The position numbers and the translations under genes were made by a program. Below the pieces are notes generated by a model that searched no databases, was not told where the DNA came from, and saw nothing but the letters and a program-made list of their open reading frames with translations. This document shows positions 9,946 through 21,178 of a stretch of 64,000 nucleotides of DNA, one piece after another; the first letter of the stretch is position 1; each line of letters opens with the position of its first letter. Location of the stretch: the NCBI RefSeq assembly GCF_001888185.1, contig NZ_CP016364.1:3162001-3226000 (forward strand), written 5' to 3'. The stretch is from Phaeobacter porticola. GTDB taxonomy: Bacteria; Pseudomonadota; Alphaproteobacteria; Rhodobacterales; Rhodobacteraceae.

Positions 9946-9963
9946 TATCTCGACATCAAGATA
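9946..9963. promoter_or_regulatory. Palindromic operator 2
   Basis: TATCTCGACATCAAGATA, matching operator 1 at 15 of 18 positions. It ends 10 bases before the ATG at 9974, so a bound regulator would block transcription or initiation of that gene. The 34-base centre spacing places the two sites roughly on one helix face (about 3.2 turns). Confidence 0.6.
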
Positions 9964-9973
9964 TGAGGGTGAA

Positions 9974-11868
<1,895 letters not shown>

Positions 11869-11898
11869 CTAGGCGCCGAATTCTTGTATATTTCGTAC

Positions 11899-12777
11899 AT
11901 GACGAGTCAAAACTCCATTAACACTTATTCTCTGTTTGGTGAATTTTCCGAGCTGGCTGGCCTCATACATGTCGAGAGTATTAAAGCGCGATCCGCTCTT
12001 TATGACTGGTCATTGAAACCCCATCGACACGCGCGGTTGCATCAACTTCTGATCCTGACACACGGCGAAGGGGAGGCCACACTAGATGGAATAGATCTGG
12101 CACTCAGCCCGCCCTGCACCGTTAATATCCCCCCTGGCACCGTACATGGGTTTCGTTTTGCGATCGAAACCGAGGGCTGGGTGCTGACCCTAACCTCTGA
12201 CCTTATGGATCAAATACTTAGCGACGGAGCTGATGTGAAAACCGTGCTGGATCGCGCCACCATCGCACCGCTGAACAATCATCTTCTGCAGCTTGTCGGG
12301 AGTATTCGAGAAGCAAACGATCTACAGGGTTTTGCGCGTGCGCAGATCCTCAGAGGGCTGGCTGGTGCGATTACGGGCTTGGTCGCGCAATCCATTGATG
12401 CCCAGCAAAACCGCCATGCAAGTCCAAAAACGCATCAATTGTTCGCGGGGTTTCAGTCTCTGGTCGACCGAGATTTCCGGCAACGTCGTCAGGTGAGAGA
12501 CTATGCGGCAGAACTTGCCGTTTCGACAACTCACCTCAATCGCATCAGCCATCAGGCGACCGGGCAGTCTGCTTCTCGGTTGATCAACGAACGCATGCTG
12601 AGGGAGGCGAGGCGATTGCTGATTTACACCACACTTAGCGCGGCCCAGATCGCATATGAGCTTGGGTACTCTGATCCGGCCCATTTCAGCCGGGTCTTTG
12701 CCCGCAGTACTGGATTGCCACCGCACAAGTTCCGGCGGCGTGTCACCGAAGGTGTGTCTGGTGCGGGCAGCATGTAG
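11899..12777 (+). CDS. pobR: AraC-family regulator, PobR-like
   Basis: 292 residues from ATG 11899 (MTSQNSINTYSLFGEF). A longer open frame runs upstream across the complement of pobA and is not used. The N-terminal cupin-like effector domain (HRHARLHQLL, then PPGTVHGF) is followed by a C-terminal pair of helix-turn-helix motifs (RDYAAELAVSTTHLNRI, then AAQIAYELGYSDPAHFSRVF). It is divergent from pobA with a 90-base gap, so it is very likely the 4-hydroxybenzoate-responsive activator of pobA. Confidence 0.88.
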   Translation: MTSQNSINTYSLFGEFSELAGLIHVESIKARSALYDWSLKPHRHARLHQLLILTHGEGEATLDGIDLALSPPCTVNIPPGTVHGFRFAIETEGWVLTLTSDLMDQILSDGADVKTVLDRATIAPLNNHLLQLVGSIREANDLQGFARAQILRGLAGAITGLVAQSIDAQQNRHASPKTHQLFAGFQSLVDRDFRQRRQVRDYAAELAVSTTHLNRISHQATGQSASRLINERMLREARRLLIYTTLSAAQIAYELGYSDPAHFSRVFARSTGLPPHKFRRRVTEGVSGAGSM

Positions 12778-12815
12778 GCATCATCCTGACGACAATCGAT
12801 TAAGTCATGCCCACA

Positions 12816-12854
12816 GAAAAAATGCCGCCCCGGGTTAGGGGGCGGCGTTTTGTT
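12816..12854. terminator. Bidirectional rho-independent terminator
   Basis: GC-rich inverted repeat GCCGCCCC (12824-12831) / GGGGCGGC (12839-12846), with an A-run on the left and TTTTGTTT on the right. It serves the convergent pobR and ctpA-like genes. Confidence 0.8.
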
Positions 12855-12876
12855 TCACAGTCTAGGACAGTAGGCG

Positions 12877-14220
12877 TTACTGCCCTGGCCCCAGCTTTGA
12901 CAGGCCTTTGAGGATATCGATGGCGTAGGCAAGCTGGTAGTCCTCTTCCCGGCGCTCAGCCGCGGCCTCAGCCTTGGCCCGATCTTCCTCGATCTGGCGG
13001 ATCTCATCTTCGGAAAGGCTGTCATTGTTCAGACGCCCACGTAGATCGGCCTCAGACCGGGTACGGCGCGCGGCAGAGGTATCTTCCTCTTCCTGCTCCG
13101 CATTCGGATCACGGCGAGGCTGTTCGACCACGATGTCAGGTGACACGCCCAGCGCCTGAATCGAGCGACCCGACGGTGTGTAATAGCGTGCCGTGGTCAG
13201 GCGCATGGCACCATCACCTTTTAGCGGCATAACGGTCTGCACCGACCCTTTGCCGAAGGATTTCGTGCCGACAACAATCGCGCGACGATGGTCCTGCAAG
13301 GCGCCGGCAACAATTTCCGACGCAGAGGCCGAACCGCCATTTATCAGCACCACAATGGGTTTTCCGTCAACAAGATCACCCGGCGTTGCGTTGAACCGTT
13401 CACCGTCCTCGGGGTTGCGCCCACGGGTGGAAACGATCTCGCCACTGTCAAGGAAGCTGTCCGCCACCTTGATCGCCTGTGTCAGCAGGCCGCCAGGATT
13501 GTTGCGCAGATCCAGCACGATACCGTTGACATTGTCCATGCCACCGGCCTCTTCAAGCTGCTTTTTAAGCCCCGATTCAAGGTTTGGCGTGGTCTGATCG
13601 TTGAAGGTGGTCAGTCGCAGCACCACGGTATCGTCTTCGGTGCGGGCACGAACTGCTGTCAATTTGATTGTGTCACGAATGATCGAGACATCGAACGGTT
13701 CCGCCTCCCCTTCACGCACAACAGTGATAATGATCTCAGAGCCGACTGGCCCGCGCATCAGATCCACCGCTTCGTCAAGCGCGAGGCCCAAAACACTTTC
13801 GCCATCCACATGGGTGATGAAATCGCCAGACTCCATCCCTGCCTCATCCGCCGGGGTGCCGTCGATAGGCGAGACCACTTTGACAAAGCCTTCTTCCTGC
13901 GTGACCTCGATCCCCAGACCGCCAAACTCACCACGGGTTTGCACGCGCATGTTCATCGCGTCATCCGGGGACAGATAGCTGGAATGCGGGTCCAACGACG
14001 CCAACATGCCACCGATGGCTGCCTCAATCAGCTCTGTCTCGTCAACGTCTTCGACATATTGCACGCGGATGCGTTCAAAGATGTCGCCAAAGAGGTCCAG
14101 CTGTTCGTAAATGCTGGCCTCTTGGCTGCCTTCCTGGGCCAGAAGCGGCTCAGCTACATAGGTTGTGGCAATGAGACCTGCCAGCGTGCCGCCTATTGCG
14201 GCCATCGCAAATTTTCTCAT
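12877..14220 (-). CDS. ctpA: Carboxyl-terminal processing protease (S41 peptidase)
   Basis: 447 residues. N-terminal signal or anchor (MRKFAMAAIGGTLAGLIATTYVA), then a PDZ domain (about residues 85-165; GLGIEV, then DFITHVDGESV), then the S41 catalytic core with the serine in GGSASASEIVAGAL and the lysine in VGTKSFGKGSVQ. The C-terminal tail is acidic and rich in R, E and A (about residues 365-430). It lies 3 bases after the EnvC-like gene, and such neighbours commonly act together in peptidoglycan remodelling: CtpA degrades hydrolases while EnvC activates amidases. Confidence 0.95.
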   Translation of the reverse strand: MRKFAMAAIGGTLAGLIATTYVAEPLLAQEGSQEASIYEQLDLFGDIFERIRVQYVEDVDETELIEAAIGGMLASLDPHSSYLSPDDAMNMRVQTRGEFGGLGIEVTQEEGFVKVVSPIDGTPADEAGMESGDFITHVDGESVLGLALDEAVDLMRGPVGSEIIITVVREGEAEPFDVSIIRDTIKLTAVRARTEDDTVVLRLTTFNDQTTPNLESGLKKQLEEAGGMDNVNGIVLDLRNNPGGLLTQAIKVADSFLDSGEIVSTRGRNPEDGERFNATPGDLVDGKPIVVLINGGSASASEIVAGALQDHRRAIVVGTKSFGKGSVQTVMPLKGDGAMRLTTARYYTPSGRSIQALGVSPDIVVEQPRRDPNAEQEEEDTSAARRTRSEADLRGRLNNDSLSEDEIRQIEEDRAKAEAAAERREEDYQLAYAIDILKGLSKLGPGQ

Positions 14221-14223
14221 GAA

Positions 14224-15393
14224 CTAATTTCCATCCTTGTCGGTGCGGAACCAAGTTTCCGGGTCCACCGGACTGTTGTCCATTCTCACTTCTATATAGA
14301 GCGTTTCTGTGCGGTCAGTTCCAGCCCCTTCACCGCTTAGTGACAAAATGGTGCCGATTTCCGGGTTTTTTCCTCCCATGAGGCCAACCGGGGTACCTGC
14401 CGGGATAACCTCACCTGCTGCACCGTACACTTCTGCCAGTCCAGACAGTACAAACAACGTATCGGATTGTGGCTCCAGGATCACCACATTGCCCAGATCC
14501 AACAGCGGGCCCTGATAGCGAATGGTCGCCGCCGTTGGAGACGCGACCAGAGCACGCGGGCGTGCCGCTACCAACCAGCCGGGCCGGGCGATGCCAGCAG
14601 CGTCCTTGTCTCCGTACCCACGTAGGACGAGGCCTTCGACGGGCAATGGCAGCGCCCCGCGCAAGGTGCTGACGTCTGCATCGGTGGTTGCGATCTCGCC
14701 TTCGGCGATTTCGGCCAACCCGCTGGCAAACCCACTGAGGGTTTCAGTGGAAGAGATCAAAATAGCGGTCCGCACCGGATCCTGTGTGAAACGGCGCGGC
14801 AGATCGGTTCTGTCAGCAATCGCAGCCGAAAGCTGTACCCGCGCGTCCTGCACACCGTTTAAGCCGTCCTGAAGCGTATTGGCCGCACTCTGTTGCAACA
14901 GGCGCAGTGTCTGCACCTCCTCCAGATCACGGCGCAATGCTGTCGCACGGGATTGCAGCGCTGGTGTGACCTCCGCCAAGGTCATCGCCGAGCGCGCCGC
15001 GCCAAGAGGGCCTGCCGGATGCAACATCAGCACAGGTGGTGGTGAAGTTTCTATCGTCTGCAAGACGCCCAACAGGTCCGCCACATCGTTTTCGCGCGCC
15101 TTCAGCTGTGCGGCCAGCTGGCTTTCACGCTGCGCCACGCGACGCAGCCCGTCGCGCATAGCTGCAAGACCGGCCTCGTAGGCGCGTATGGTTTCGGTCA
15201 GGGCCGCCACCCGGTCGCGGGCGCCTTCCGCCTGTTGCAGGGCAATCGTCGCGGTCTCTAGCTGGCTTGCCGCTGCCTGTGCCGCGCGCGCAGGATCTCC
15301 GGACGCCTGAACGCCTTTGACCACCAGGGCACAGGCAAGCACAAGCAACACCAGATGCCCCCCCCCGCCAAAGATCGCTAAACGGGATCTCAT
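14224..15393 (-). CDS. Murein hydrolase activator, EnvC-like (LytM-domain) protein
   Basis: 389 residues: N-terminal hydrophobic signal or anchor (residues 10-30), long coiled coil (about 35-125 and 165-215), then a C-terminal degenerate LytM/M23 domain (about 255-380; GLVLRGYGDKD, then GNVVILEPQSDTLFVLSGL). The zinc-binding His residues of active M23 enzymes are absent, as in EnvC, so it should activate amidases rather than cut peptidoglycan. It overlaps gpmI by 4 bases and precedes the S41 protease gene. Confidence 0.88.
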   Translation of the reverse strand: MRSRLAIFGGGGHLVLLVLACALVVKGVQASGDPARAAQAAASQLETATIALQQAEGARDRVAALTETIRAYEAGLAAMRDGLRRVAQRESQLAAQLKARENDVADLLGVLQTIETSPPPVLMLHPAGPLGAARSAMTLAEVTPALQSRATALRRDLEEVQTLRLLQQSAANTLQDGLNGVQDARVQLSAAIADRTDLPRRFTQDPVRTAILISSTETLSGFASGLAEIAEGEIATTDADVSTLRGALPLPVEGLVLRGYGDKDAAGIARPGWLVAARPRALVASPTAATIRYQGPLLDLGNVVILEPQSDTLFVLSGLAEVYGAAGEVIPAGTPVGLMGGKNPEIGTILSLSGEGAGTDRTETLYIEVRMDNSPVDPETWFRTDKDGN

Positions 15394-16910
15394 ACCAGCA
15401 AGCTCTGCCCGGTCATCTCATCCGGTTTGGGCAGGCCCATCAGATCCAGCAAAGTTGGTGCAAGATCAGCCAGACGGCCATCACGCAGATTGACCCCTTC
15501 AGCCCCCCCAACCAGCACAACGGGAACCAGATTGGTTGTATGCGCCGTATGCACCCCCCCCGTTACTGGATCAATCATCACTTCGCAATTGCCGTGATCC
15601 GCTGTGACAAGCATCACACCGCCAGCGGCACGCACGGCAGCTACAACCTCAGCCAGCCCTTGGTCCACTGCTTCGCAGGCCTTGATCGCCGCACCAAGAT
15701 CGCCGGTATGACCAACCATATCCGGGTTGGCATAATTAGTGACAATCAGGTCATATCCCGCCTCGATGGCCTCAACAAACTTTGCGGTCACTTCGGGGGC
15801 CGACATCTCGGGTTGCAAATCATAAGTCGCCACCTTCGGCGATTTAGGCATGTAGCGGTCTTCGCCTTCTTCAGGATCTTCCTTGCCACCGTTAAGGAAA
15901 AAGGTGACGTGCGGGTATTTCTCGGTCTCGGCTAGGCGAAACTGTCGTTTGCCCTGTTTGGAGACCCATGCCCCCAGCGTGTTCACAATCGGCGCCTTCG
16001 GATAGGTAGTCTCCATGTAGGCATTATGCGCGTCTGAATATTCTACCATCCCTAATAGTGCCGCCAGGTCAGGTCGGTTTCCGGTCTCAAATTCTGCAAA
16101 GGTCGGCTCGCCTATGGCGCGCAGGATCTCGCGGGCGCGGTCAGCACGAAAGTTCAGGCAGAAAACCCCATCGCCATCTTGCACACCTGTGTAGCCCTCT
16201 ATCACAGTCGCCTTGACGAATTCGTCCAGTTCATCACGGCCATAGCTTGCTTCAATCGCAGAGGATGCAGTCGCAGCAGTATACTGGCCCTTGCCGTTGA
16301 TTATCGCGTCATAAGCCTGGCTAACCCGCTCCCAACGATTGTCCCGGTCCATCGCATAGTAGCGCCCGCTAACAGTCGCGATCCGCGTCCCACCAGCCAT
16401 CTGGGATTGAAGTTGTTTCACGTAGTCGAGCGCGGATTTGGGTGCAACATCACGCCCATCGGTCATTGCGTGCAGCCAGACAGGTACACCCGCATCCCGG
16501 ATCGCTTTGATTGCCGCAAGAATATGGGTGATGTGACCATGCACACCCCCGTCAGAGACCAGTCCCATAAGATGCGCCGCACCGCCTGATGTCTTCAGCT
16601 TGGTGATGAAGCCCTGTAACGCGGCATTGTCATAAAAGCTGCCATTCTCGATCGCAAGGTCGATCTGACCAAGATCCATGGCCACCACCCGGCCCGCACC
16701 TATATTGGTATGGCCCACTTCGGAATTGCCCATCTGACCTCTGGGAAGCCCGACATCCGGCCCATGCGTGATAAGCCGCGCCTTCGGCCCCTCTGCCATG
16801 ATAGCATCAAATGTCGGGGTCTTCGCCTGCGCTGGCGCATTGGCTTCGCCGCTGTCGCTGCTGCCCCATCCATCAAGGATACACAGAACAACTGGTTTAG
16901 GGATCGACAT
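15390..16910 (-). CDS. gpmI: 2,3-bisphosphoglycerate-independent phosphoglycerate mutase
   Basis: 506 residues. Alkaline-phosphatase-superfamily metalloenzyme of glycolysis and gluconeogenesis. Visible metal and catalytic blocks: LCILDGWG at residues 9-16, the phospho-serine in MGNSEVGHTNIGAG (about 61-74), the GRDVAP segment, YANPDMVGHTGD and TADHGNCE. First gene of the gpmI-envC-ctpA run, a gene order seen in many Alphaproteobacteria. Confidence 0.97.
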   Translation of the reverse strand: MSIPKPVVLCILDGWGSSDSGEANAPAQAKTPTFDAIMAEGPKARLITHGPDVGLPRGQMGNSEVGHTNIGAGRVVAMDLGQIDLAIENGSFYDNAALQGFITKLKTSGGAAHLMGLVSDGGVHGHITHILAAIKAIRDAGVPVWLHAMTDGRDVAPKSALDYVKQLQSQMAGGTRIATVSGRYYAMDRDNRWERVSQAYDAIINGKGQYTAATASSAIEASYGRDELDEFVKATVIEGYTGVQDGDGVFCLNFRADRAREILRAIGEPTFAEFETGNRPDLAALLGMVEYSDAHNAYMETTYPKAPIVNTLGAWVSKQGKRQFRLAETEKYPHVTFFLNGGKEDPEEGEDRYMPKSPKVATYDLQPEMSAPEVTAKFVEAIEAGYDLIVTNYANPDMVGHTGDLGAAIKACEAVDQGLAEVVAAVRAAGGVMLVTADHGNCEVMIDPVTGGVHTAHTTNLVPVVLVGGAEGVNLRDGRLADLAPTLLDLMGLPKPDEMTGQSLLV

Positions 16911-17024
16911 GGTTTCAGGCTCCGGCTCTGACTGGTGTTACAGCCTTCTACAGTTTTGCCGAGGTGTGGGAAACCGTCGATCCGGTGCACAGGTCACGCA
17001 TCGGCATGCAAGATGGCATCGCGC

Positions 17025-18095
17025 TCAGTCGAGCTGGTTTGCCGAGGTGAGATACTGACGCTCGATATCCAGCAATCGCTGTTTGCGCCACAGCCCGCCA
17101 CCATAGCCGGTAAGAGAGCCATCCGCGCCGATCACCCGGTGGCAAGGAACAACGAGCGCGATTTGGTTGGCACCATTGGCACGGGCAACTGCGCGGGTGG
17201 CGTCTGGGCGTCCGATTTCACGGGCGATATCAGAATAGCTGCGCGTCACCCCTGGTGGAATTTGACGCAAGGCATCCCAGACCTGCTGCGTGAACGGGGT
17301 CCCGTGATAGGCCAGTGGGGTATCAAATCGGGCGGACGTACCGGCAAAAAACGCGTCCAACTCACACCGGATCTGCTCACTTGGGGGCGCACTACCGATA
17401 CCCAGGTCACCTTTCACCGCCTTTTGCAACCTTGCCAGTTCGCTCTTCAGTGCTTTACGCTCCACAAACTCCAGCAGGTGCAGTTCTGTCCGGCTGCTAA
17501 CTGCGATCATATCGCCTAGCGGCGTGGTGATCCAATCCGCCAGCAACAAGCTATCCCGGCCCAAGCTGCCGGGTGCCTGCCCAAGCAATCTCGCAAAGGC
17601 GGCGCGAAACGCGCTGGGGGAGTCAAACTGCGCATCCAACTGCGCGTCTATGACCTTACCGCCGTCAGACAGCACAGTGAACCCTTCGCGCAGGCGGCGT
17701 TGCCGCGCCATTTCGAGAAAGGTCATACCGAACTGCCGCTTGAAACTGCGCCGAACAGTCGACAGGTCAAATCCCATGCGCGTAATGTCGCCCTCGCTCC
17801 ATCGATATTCCGGGCGTTGATCCAACGCGGCCAACAAGGTGGCCACCGCAGGATCCGCGTCCGCCATAGGCTGCAAGGGATGGCAGCGTTTGCAGGCACG
17901 AAATCCCGCCTCAATACACTCGCCAACACTGCCAAAAAATTGGCAATTCTCGCGTTTCGGTTTGCGCGCAGGACAGGTCAGGCGGCAGAAGATACCAGTG
18001 GTGGCAACGCAGACGTAGGCCTGTCCGTCATAGCGGTCGTCGCGGTGCAGAAGCGCCTGATAAAGCGCATCGTGGTCAGGAAGGTCAAACAACAT
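17025..18095 (-). CDS. ada: Bifunctional Ada: methyl-phosphotriester sensor/AraC regulator and O6-methylguanine-DNA methyltransferase
   Basis: 356 residues. N-Ada zinc cysteines at 37, 41, 68 and 71 line up with Cys38/42/69/72 of E. coli Ada. A central AraC-type helix-turn-helix region (about 95-170) follows. The C-terminal methyltransferase domain has the alkyl-acceptor Cys318 in PCHRVIGADGSLTGYGGG. The enzyme repairs O6-methylguanine and phosphotriesters and, once methylated, activates the adaptive response. No separate alkB or alkA is adjacent. Confidence 0.95.
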   Translation of the reverse strand: MLFDLPDHDALYQALLHRDDRYDGQAYVCVATTGIFCRLTCPARKPKRENCQFFGSVGECIEAGFRACKRCHPLQPMADADPAVATLLAALDQRPEYRWSEGDITRMGFDLSTVRRSFKRQFGMTFLEMARQRRLREGFTVLSDGGKVIDAQLDAQFDSPSAFRAAFARLLGQAPGSLGRDSLLLADWITTPLGDMIAVSSRTELHLLEFVERKALKSELARLQKAVKGDLGIGSAPPSEQIRCELDAFFAGTSARFDTPLAYHGTPFTQQVWDALRQIPPGVTRSYSDIAREIGRPDATRAVARANGANQIALVVPCHRVIGADGSLTGYGGGLWRKQRLLDIERQYLTSANQLD

Positions 18096-18170
18096 GAGTT
18101 CTGTTTAACATGACCACATCGGTGTGCCGCCGATAATCGGGCGTGTATTTGAAACTGATGAATTCAGTGC

Positions 18171-18211
18171 ATCCCTTGACCGGCCCGCCAGTTATCGCCC
18201 GGTCAAGGGAT
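18171..18211. terminator. Perfect 13-bp inverted repeat, probable terminator of the ugp operon
   Basis: ATCCCTTGACCGG (18171-18183) and its exact complement (18199-18211) enclose a 15-base loop, just beyond the 3' end of the EEP phosphatase gene and upstream of ada. There is no T-run, so it may stabilise the mRNA 3' end or act with Rho instead of being a classical intrinsic terminator. Confidence 0.6.
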
Positions 18212-18228
18212 CATGGAGCGGCTAGGCC

Positions 18229-19230
18229 TCAGCCCACTGCCACACGACACCAGACGGCATCATGGTCAGACAGCGGTCGACCATTCTCATCAATAGACGA
18301 CACCAGAAGGTTCTCAGTCGAGCGCATGCCGCGGGTACAGAACCAATCCAGCTTCATCTCCCGATCCGGATGTGGCGTGATGAGGCTGGGGCGGGTGGTG
18401 ATACCGTCGGGCGTGGCGCTCCAGTCATACCCATGAGAACGTGCCAGATCGAACAGCGTTTCGCGCTGCCAATCATAATCGGGCGGCAGGTGGTTGCCGG
18501 TGTTCAGATCCCCACCAATCAGGACCGGCATATCCGGCGCAAAGGCATCAATCGCGTGCAGCAGACGGTCGAACTGCGCATGACGATGGGCTGCGTCGGC
18601 GTTGCTCTCCAGATGGGTGGACACCACGCAGATCGGTCCCGTCTCAGTTGGCAGAACCGCAGCAATGGCCATACGTCCGCCAAGCCGCGGTTGTTCTGGG
18701 TCGGCAGGCACCTCATCGGAGGAAAACCAATGACCGTGATCGTCGAGCCGGATCAGCGTCACCCGTTCGAATGGAACCGTCGACAGAATGGCGTTGCCAT
18801 GCCATCCAAACAAATTGAAATCATCTGTGCAAAAAGCTTGTTCGGTTGCCCCCCCGAGGTCCAATTCGTGAAATTCCACGCCAAAGACGTATGCCATATC
18901 CAGCGCCGTCGCCATCGCTTCGGTGGTGTGGCGCTGACTGGTGCGGGCCATGCCGTGATCAACCTCTGACAGCAGGACAACCTGCGGAGCGAGAGGTTGA
19001 ATATGGCGCGCCGTGTCCTCCGGGAACAGGCAGCGTTCGACATTCCAGGCCACAACGGAAACCGACGAGGCCAACGTCTCCAAACTGCCCTGCCCGCCCG
19101 ACTGAAGCGCCGACATCGCCGGAACCTCAGCCATTAAGGCGCGATGCGTCACCGCATTGCGCGGCGCATCCCTGATCCTCGCCTGCATGTCCGGGGTGAC
19201 CGAGGGCAGTTTGTCCAGAACCCGTGTCAT
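18229..19230 (-). CDS. Endonuclease/exonuclease/phosphatase (EEP) family phosphodiesterase in the ugp operon
   Basis: 333 residues. EEP metal-site motifs: the Asn in WNVER, the Glu in [18 protein letters not shown], the Asp-x-Asn in GGDLNTGNH, and a terminal LSDHDAVW (Asp-His pair). It overlaps ugpC by 4 bases, so it is the last gene of the transporter operon, where E. coli has the glycerophosphodiesterase ugpQ. It is reasonable to infer a role in hydrolysing a glycerophospho- or phospholipid-derived substrate. EEP members also include nucleases and sphingomyelinases. No signal peptide, so cytoplasmic. Confidence 0.8.
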   Translation of the reverse strand: MTRVLDKLPSVTPDMQARIRDAPRNAVTHRALMAEVPAMSALQSGGQGSLETLASSVSVVAWNVERCLFPEDTARHIQPLAPQVVLLSEVDHGMARTSQRHTTEAMATALDMAYVFGVEFHELDLGGATEQAFCTDDFNLFGWHGNAILSTVPFERVTLIRLDDHGHWFSSDEVPADPEQPRLGGRMAIAAVLPTETGPICVVSTHLESNADAAHRHAQFDRLLHAIDAFAPDMPVLIGGDLNTGNHLPPDYDWQRETLFDLARSHGYDWSATPDGITTRPSLITPHPDREMKLDWFCTRGMRSTENLLVSSIDENGRPLSDHDAVWCRVAVG

Positions 19231-20273
19231 CTTCGTTGGCCGCTTTCGGCGTCAAACAGACAGATTGTTGCCGGATCAACTGTGATCTGATGGTGACCAG
19301 GTTGCACCGGAATGTCCTTCAACACATGAATGGTGAAGGGTTGGCCGCCCAGACGCCCATGCAGAAGACGGTGTGCGCCAAGCTCTTCGATCAGCTCCAC
19401 TTCGATGGCGAGACCGCCTTCACTGACCAATTGAACATCCTCAGGACGGATACCCAGCTTGACGGCACCCGGTGCGGCGCCATCCAATGCCCCCATCGAC
19501 ACACCATCCGACAGGGTGACCTGACCATCCGCAATGGTGGCGTCAATCAGGTTCATCGGCGGCGCCCCCATAAAGGAAGCCACAAAAACTGACGCCGGGT
19601 TGTGGTAAATCTCGGACGGGGTGCCGATCTGCTCAATGCGGCCGCCGTTCAGAACAATAATCCGGTCCGCCATAGTCATTGCTTCGACCTGATCATGGGT
19701 CACGTAGATTGACGTCACGCCGAGGCGGCGCTGCAACGCCTTGATCTCGATCCGCATCTGATTACGCAGTTTAGCATCGAGGTTCGACAGAGGCTCGTCG
19801 AACAGGAACAATGCAGGATCGCGCACAATGGCGCGGCCCATGGCAACACGCTGGCGCTGTCCCCCGGACAATTGCGAGGGTTTGCGGTCCAGATATTCTT
19901 CGAGGTTCAGCATCTTGGCGGCTTCGGCCACCTTGCGCTTGATCTCATCCTCCGGGGTTTTGCGGTTTTTCAAACCGTAGGCAATGTTCTTGCGCACCGT
20001 CATATGCGGATAAAGGGCGTAGTTCTGGAACACCATCGCGATATCGCGATCCGCCGGGTCGACGTTGTTCACCACCCGGTCGCCGATTTCCAGCGTGCCT
20101 TCGGTAATGTCTTCCAAGCCCGCGATCATGCGCAACAGGGTGGATTTGCCGCAACCTGACGGGCCGACCAGAACGACGAATTCGCCGTCCTCGATCTTGA
20201 AGCTGGAGGATGTAACGGCCTCAACCCCGTTGGGGTAGACCTTGCGTACAGAATTCAGGGAAACCTGAGCCAT
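19227..20273 (-). CDS. ugpC: sn-Glycerol-3-phosphate ABC transporter ATPase (UgpC/MalK type)
   Basis: 348 residues. Walker [10 protein letters not shown] (about 38-46), Q-loop [13 protein letters not shown], signature [14 protein letters not shown], Walker [14 protein letters not shown]-loop VTHDQVEAM, and a C-terminal OB-fold (TOBE) regulatory domain (residues about 240-340). It energises the UgpAE permease. The start overlaps nothing upstream; the stop overlaps the EEP gene. Confidence 0.93.
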   Translation of the reverse strand: MAQVSLNSVRKVYPNGVEAVTSSSFKIEDGEFVVLVGPSGCGKSTLLRMIAGLEDITEGTLEIGDRVVNNVDPADRDIAMVFQNYALYPHMTVRKNIAYGLKNRKTPEDEIKRKVAEAAKMLNLEEYLDRKPSQLSGGQRQRVAMGRAIVRDPALFLFDEPLSNLDAKLRNQMRIEIKALQRRLGVTSIYVTHDQVEAMTMADRIIVLNGGRIEQIGTPSEIYHNPASVFVASFMGAPPMNLIDATIADGQVTLSDGVSMGALDGAAPGAVKLGIRPEDVQLVSEGGLAIEVELIEELGAHRLLHGRLGGQPFTIHVLKDIPVQPGHHQITVDPATICLFDAESGQRR

Positions 20274-20285
20274 AGTGTGAAGTCC

Positions 20286-21167
20286 TTACTTGTCGGATTC
20301 CGTCAGGCCCTTGACGAACCAGCTTTGGAAGAAAATGACGACTGCCACCGGGGGCAGGATGGCAATCACTGCCAGAAGATTTGCACGACCGAACTCTGGC
20401 ACATTGGTGCCTTCGAGGGTCTGGGTGATCTGTTTGATCCCCCGCACAAGCGTGTACATGTCTTCATCCGTGGTGATCATCGTGGGCCAGAGATACTGGT
20501 TCCAGCCAAAGACGAACATAATGATGAACATCGCCGCGATCATGGTCTTGGACAGCGGTACAAGAATGTCGATGAAAAATTTCACCGGCCCTGCGCCATC
20601 AATGCGCGCAGCCTCAACCAGCTCTTCGGGGATCGAGCGGAAATACTGGCGAAAGAAGAAGGTCGCCGTGGCCGATGCGATCAAAGGAATGATCAGGCCC
20701 TGATAGGTATTCAGCATTCCCAGCTGCTGTACGACCTCGTAGGAGGGCAGAATGCGCACCTCCAACGGCAGCAGCAGTGTGGTGAAGATCACCCAGAACG
20801 CCAACGAGGCAAACCGCAAGCGGAAGTAGACGATAGCATAGGCCGCCATCATCCCGATCAGGATCTTGCCAAGGGCAAAACCGATACCCAAGACAAAGGA
20901 ATTGAACAGCATGCGCGTGCCGGTGTTGGCCCCGGAAAAGCCCGATGCCTCAAACATCGCTTTTTCGAAGTTCTCGTCAAACTGATCGCCGATCTTGAGC
21001 TGCGGACCGTATTTGATGATCTCGACATCTGGGATTGTCGTGCTCAGTACTACCAACAACAGTGGCACCAGCATGAACAGCGAGCCAAGGATCAGCACTG
21101 TGTGATCCCCAATCACCCCCCAATCGAAAGAGCGGCGCGGTGCGGCGGGTTGTGTTGTATCTGCCAT
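20286..21167 (-). CDS. ugpE: sn-Glycerol-3-phosphate ABC transporter permease UgpE
   Basis: 293 residues, six transmembrane helices. The binding-protein-dependent permease EAA loop is EELVEAARIDGAGPVKFFIDILVPL (about residues 178-202). The order ugpB-A-E-C and the sequence style identify it as UgpE. 11 bases downstream of ugpA. Confidence 0.92.
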   Translation of the reverse strand: MADTTQPAAPRRSFDWGVIGDHTVLILGSLFMLVPLLLVVLSTTIPDVEIIKYGPQLKIGDQFDENFEKAMFEASGFSGANTGTRMLFNSFVLGIGFALGKILIGMMAAYAIVYFRLRFASLAFWVIFTTLLLPLEVRILPSYEVVQQLGMLNTYQGLIIPLIASATATFFFRQYFRSIPEELVEAARIDGAGPVKFFIDILVPLSKTMIAAMFIIMFVFGWNQYLWPTMITTDEDMYTLVRGIKQITQTLEGTNVPEFGRANLLAVIAILPPVAVVIFFQSWFVKGLTESDK

Positions 21168-21178
21168 ATCAGCCCCCT

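Noticed and set aside
13288-14340. 350-codon plus-strand frame opposite ctpA
   Set aside because: Shadow of the well-supported S41 protease gene on the minus strand; His/Arg-rich composition with no family resemblance.
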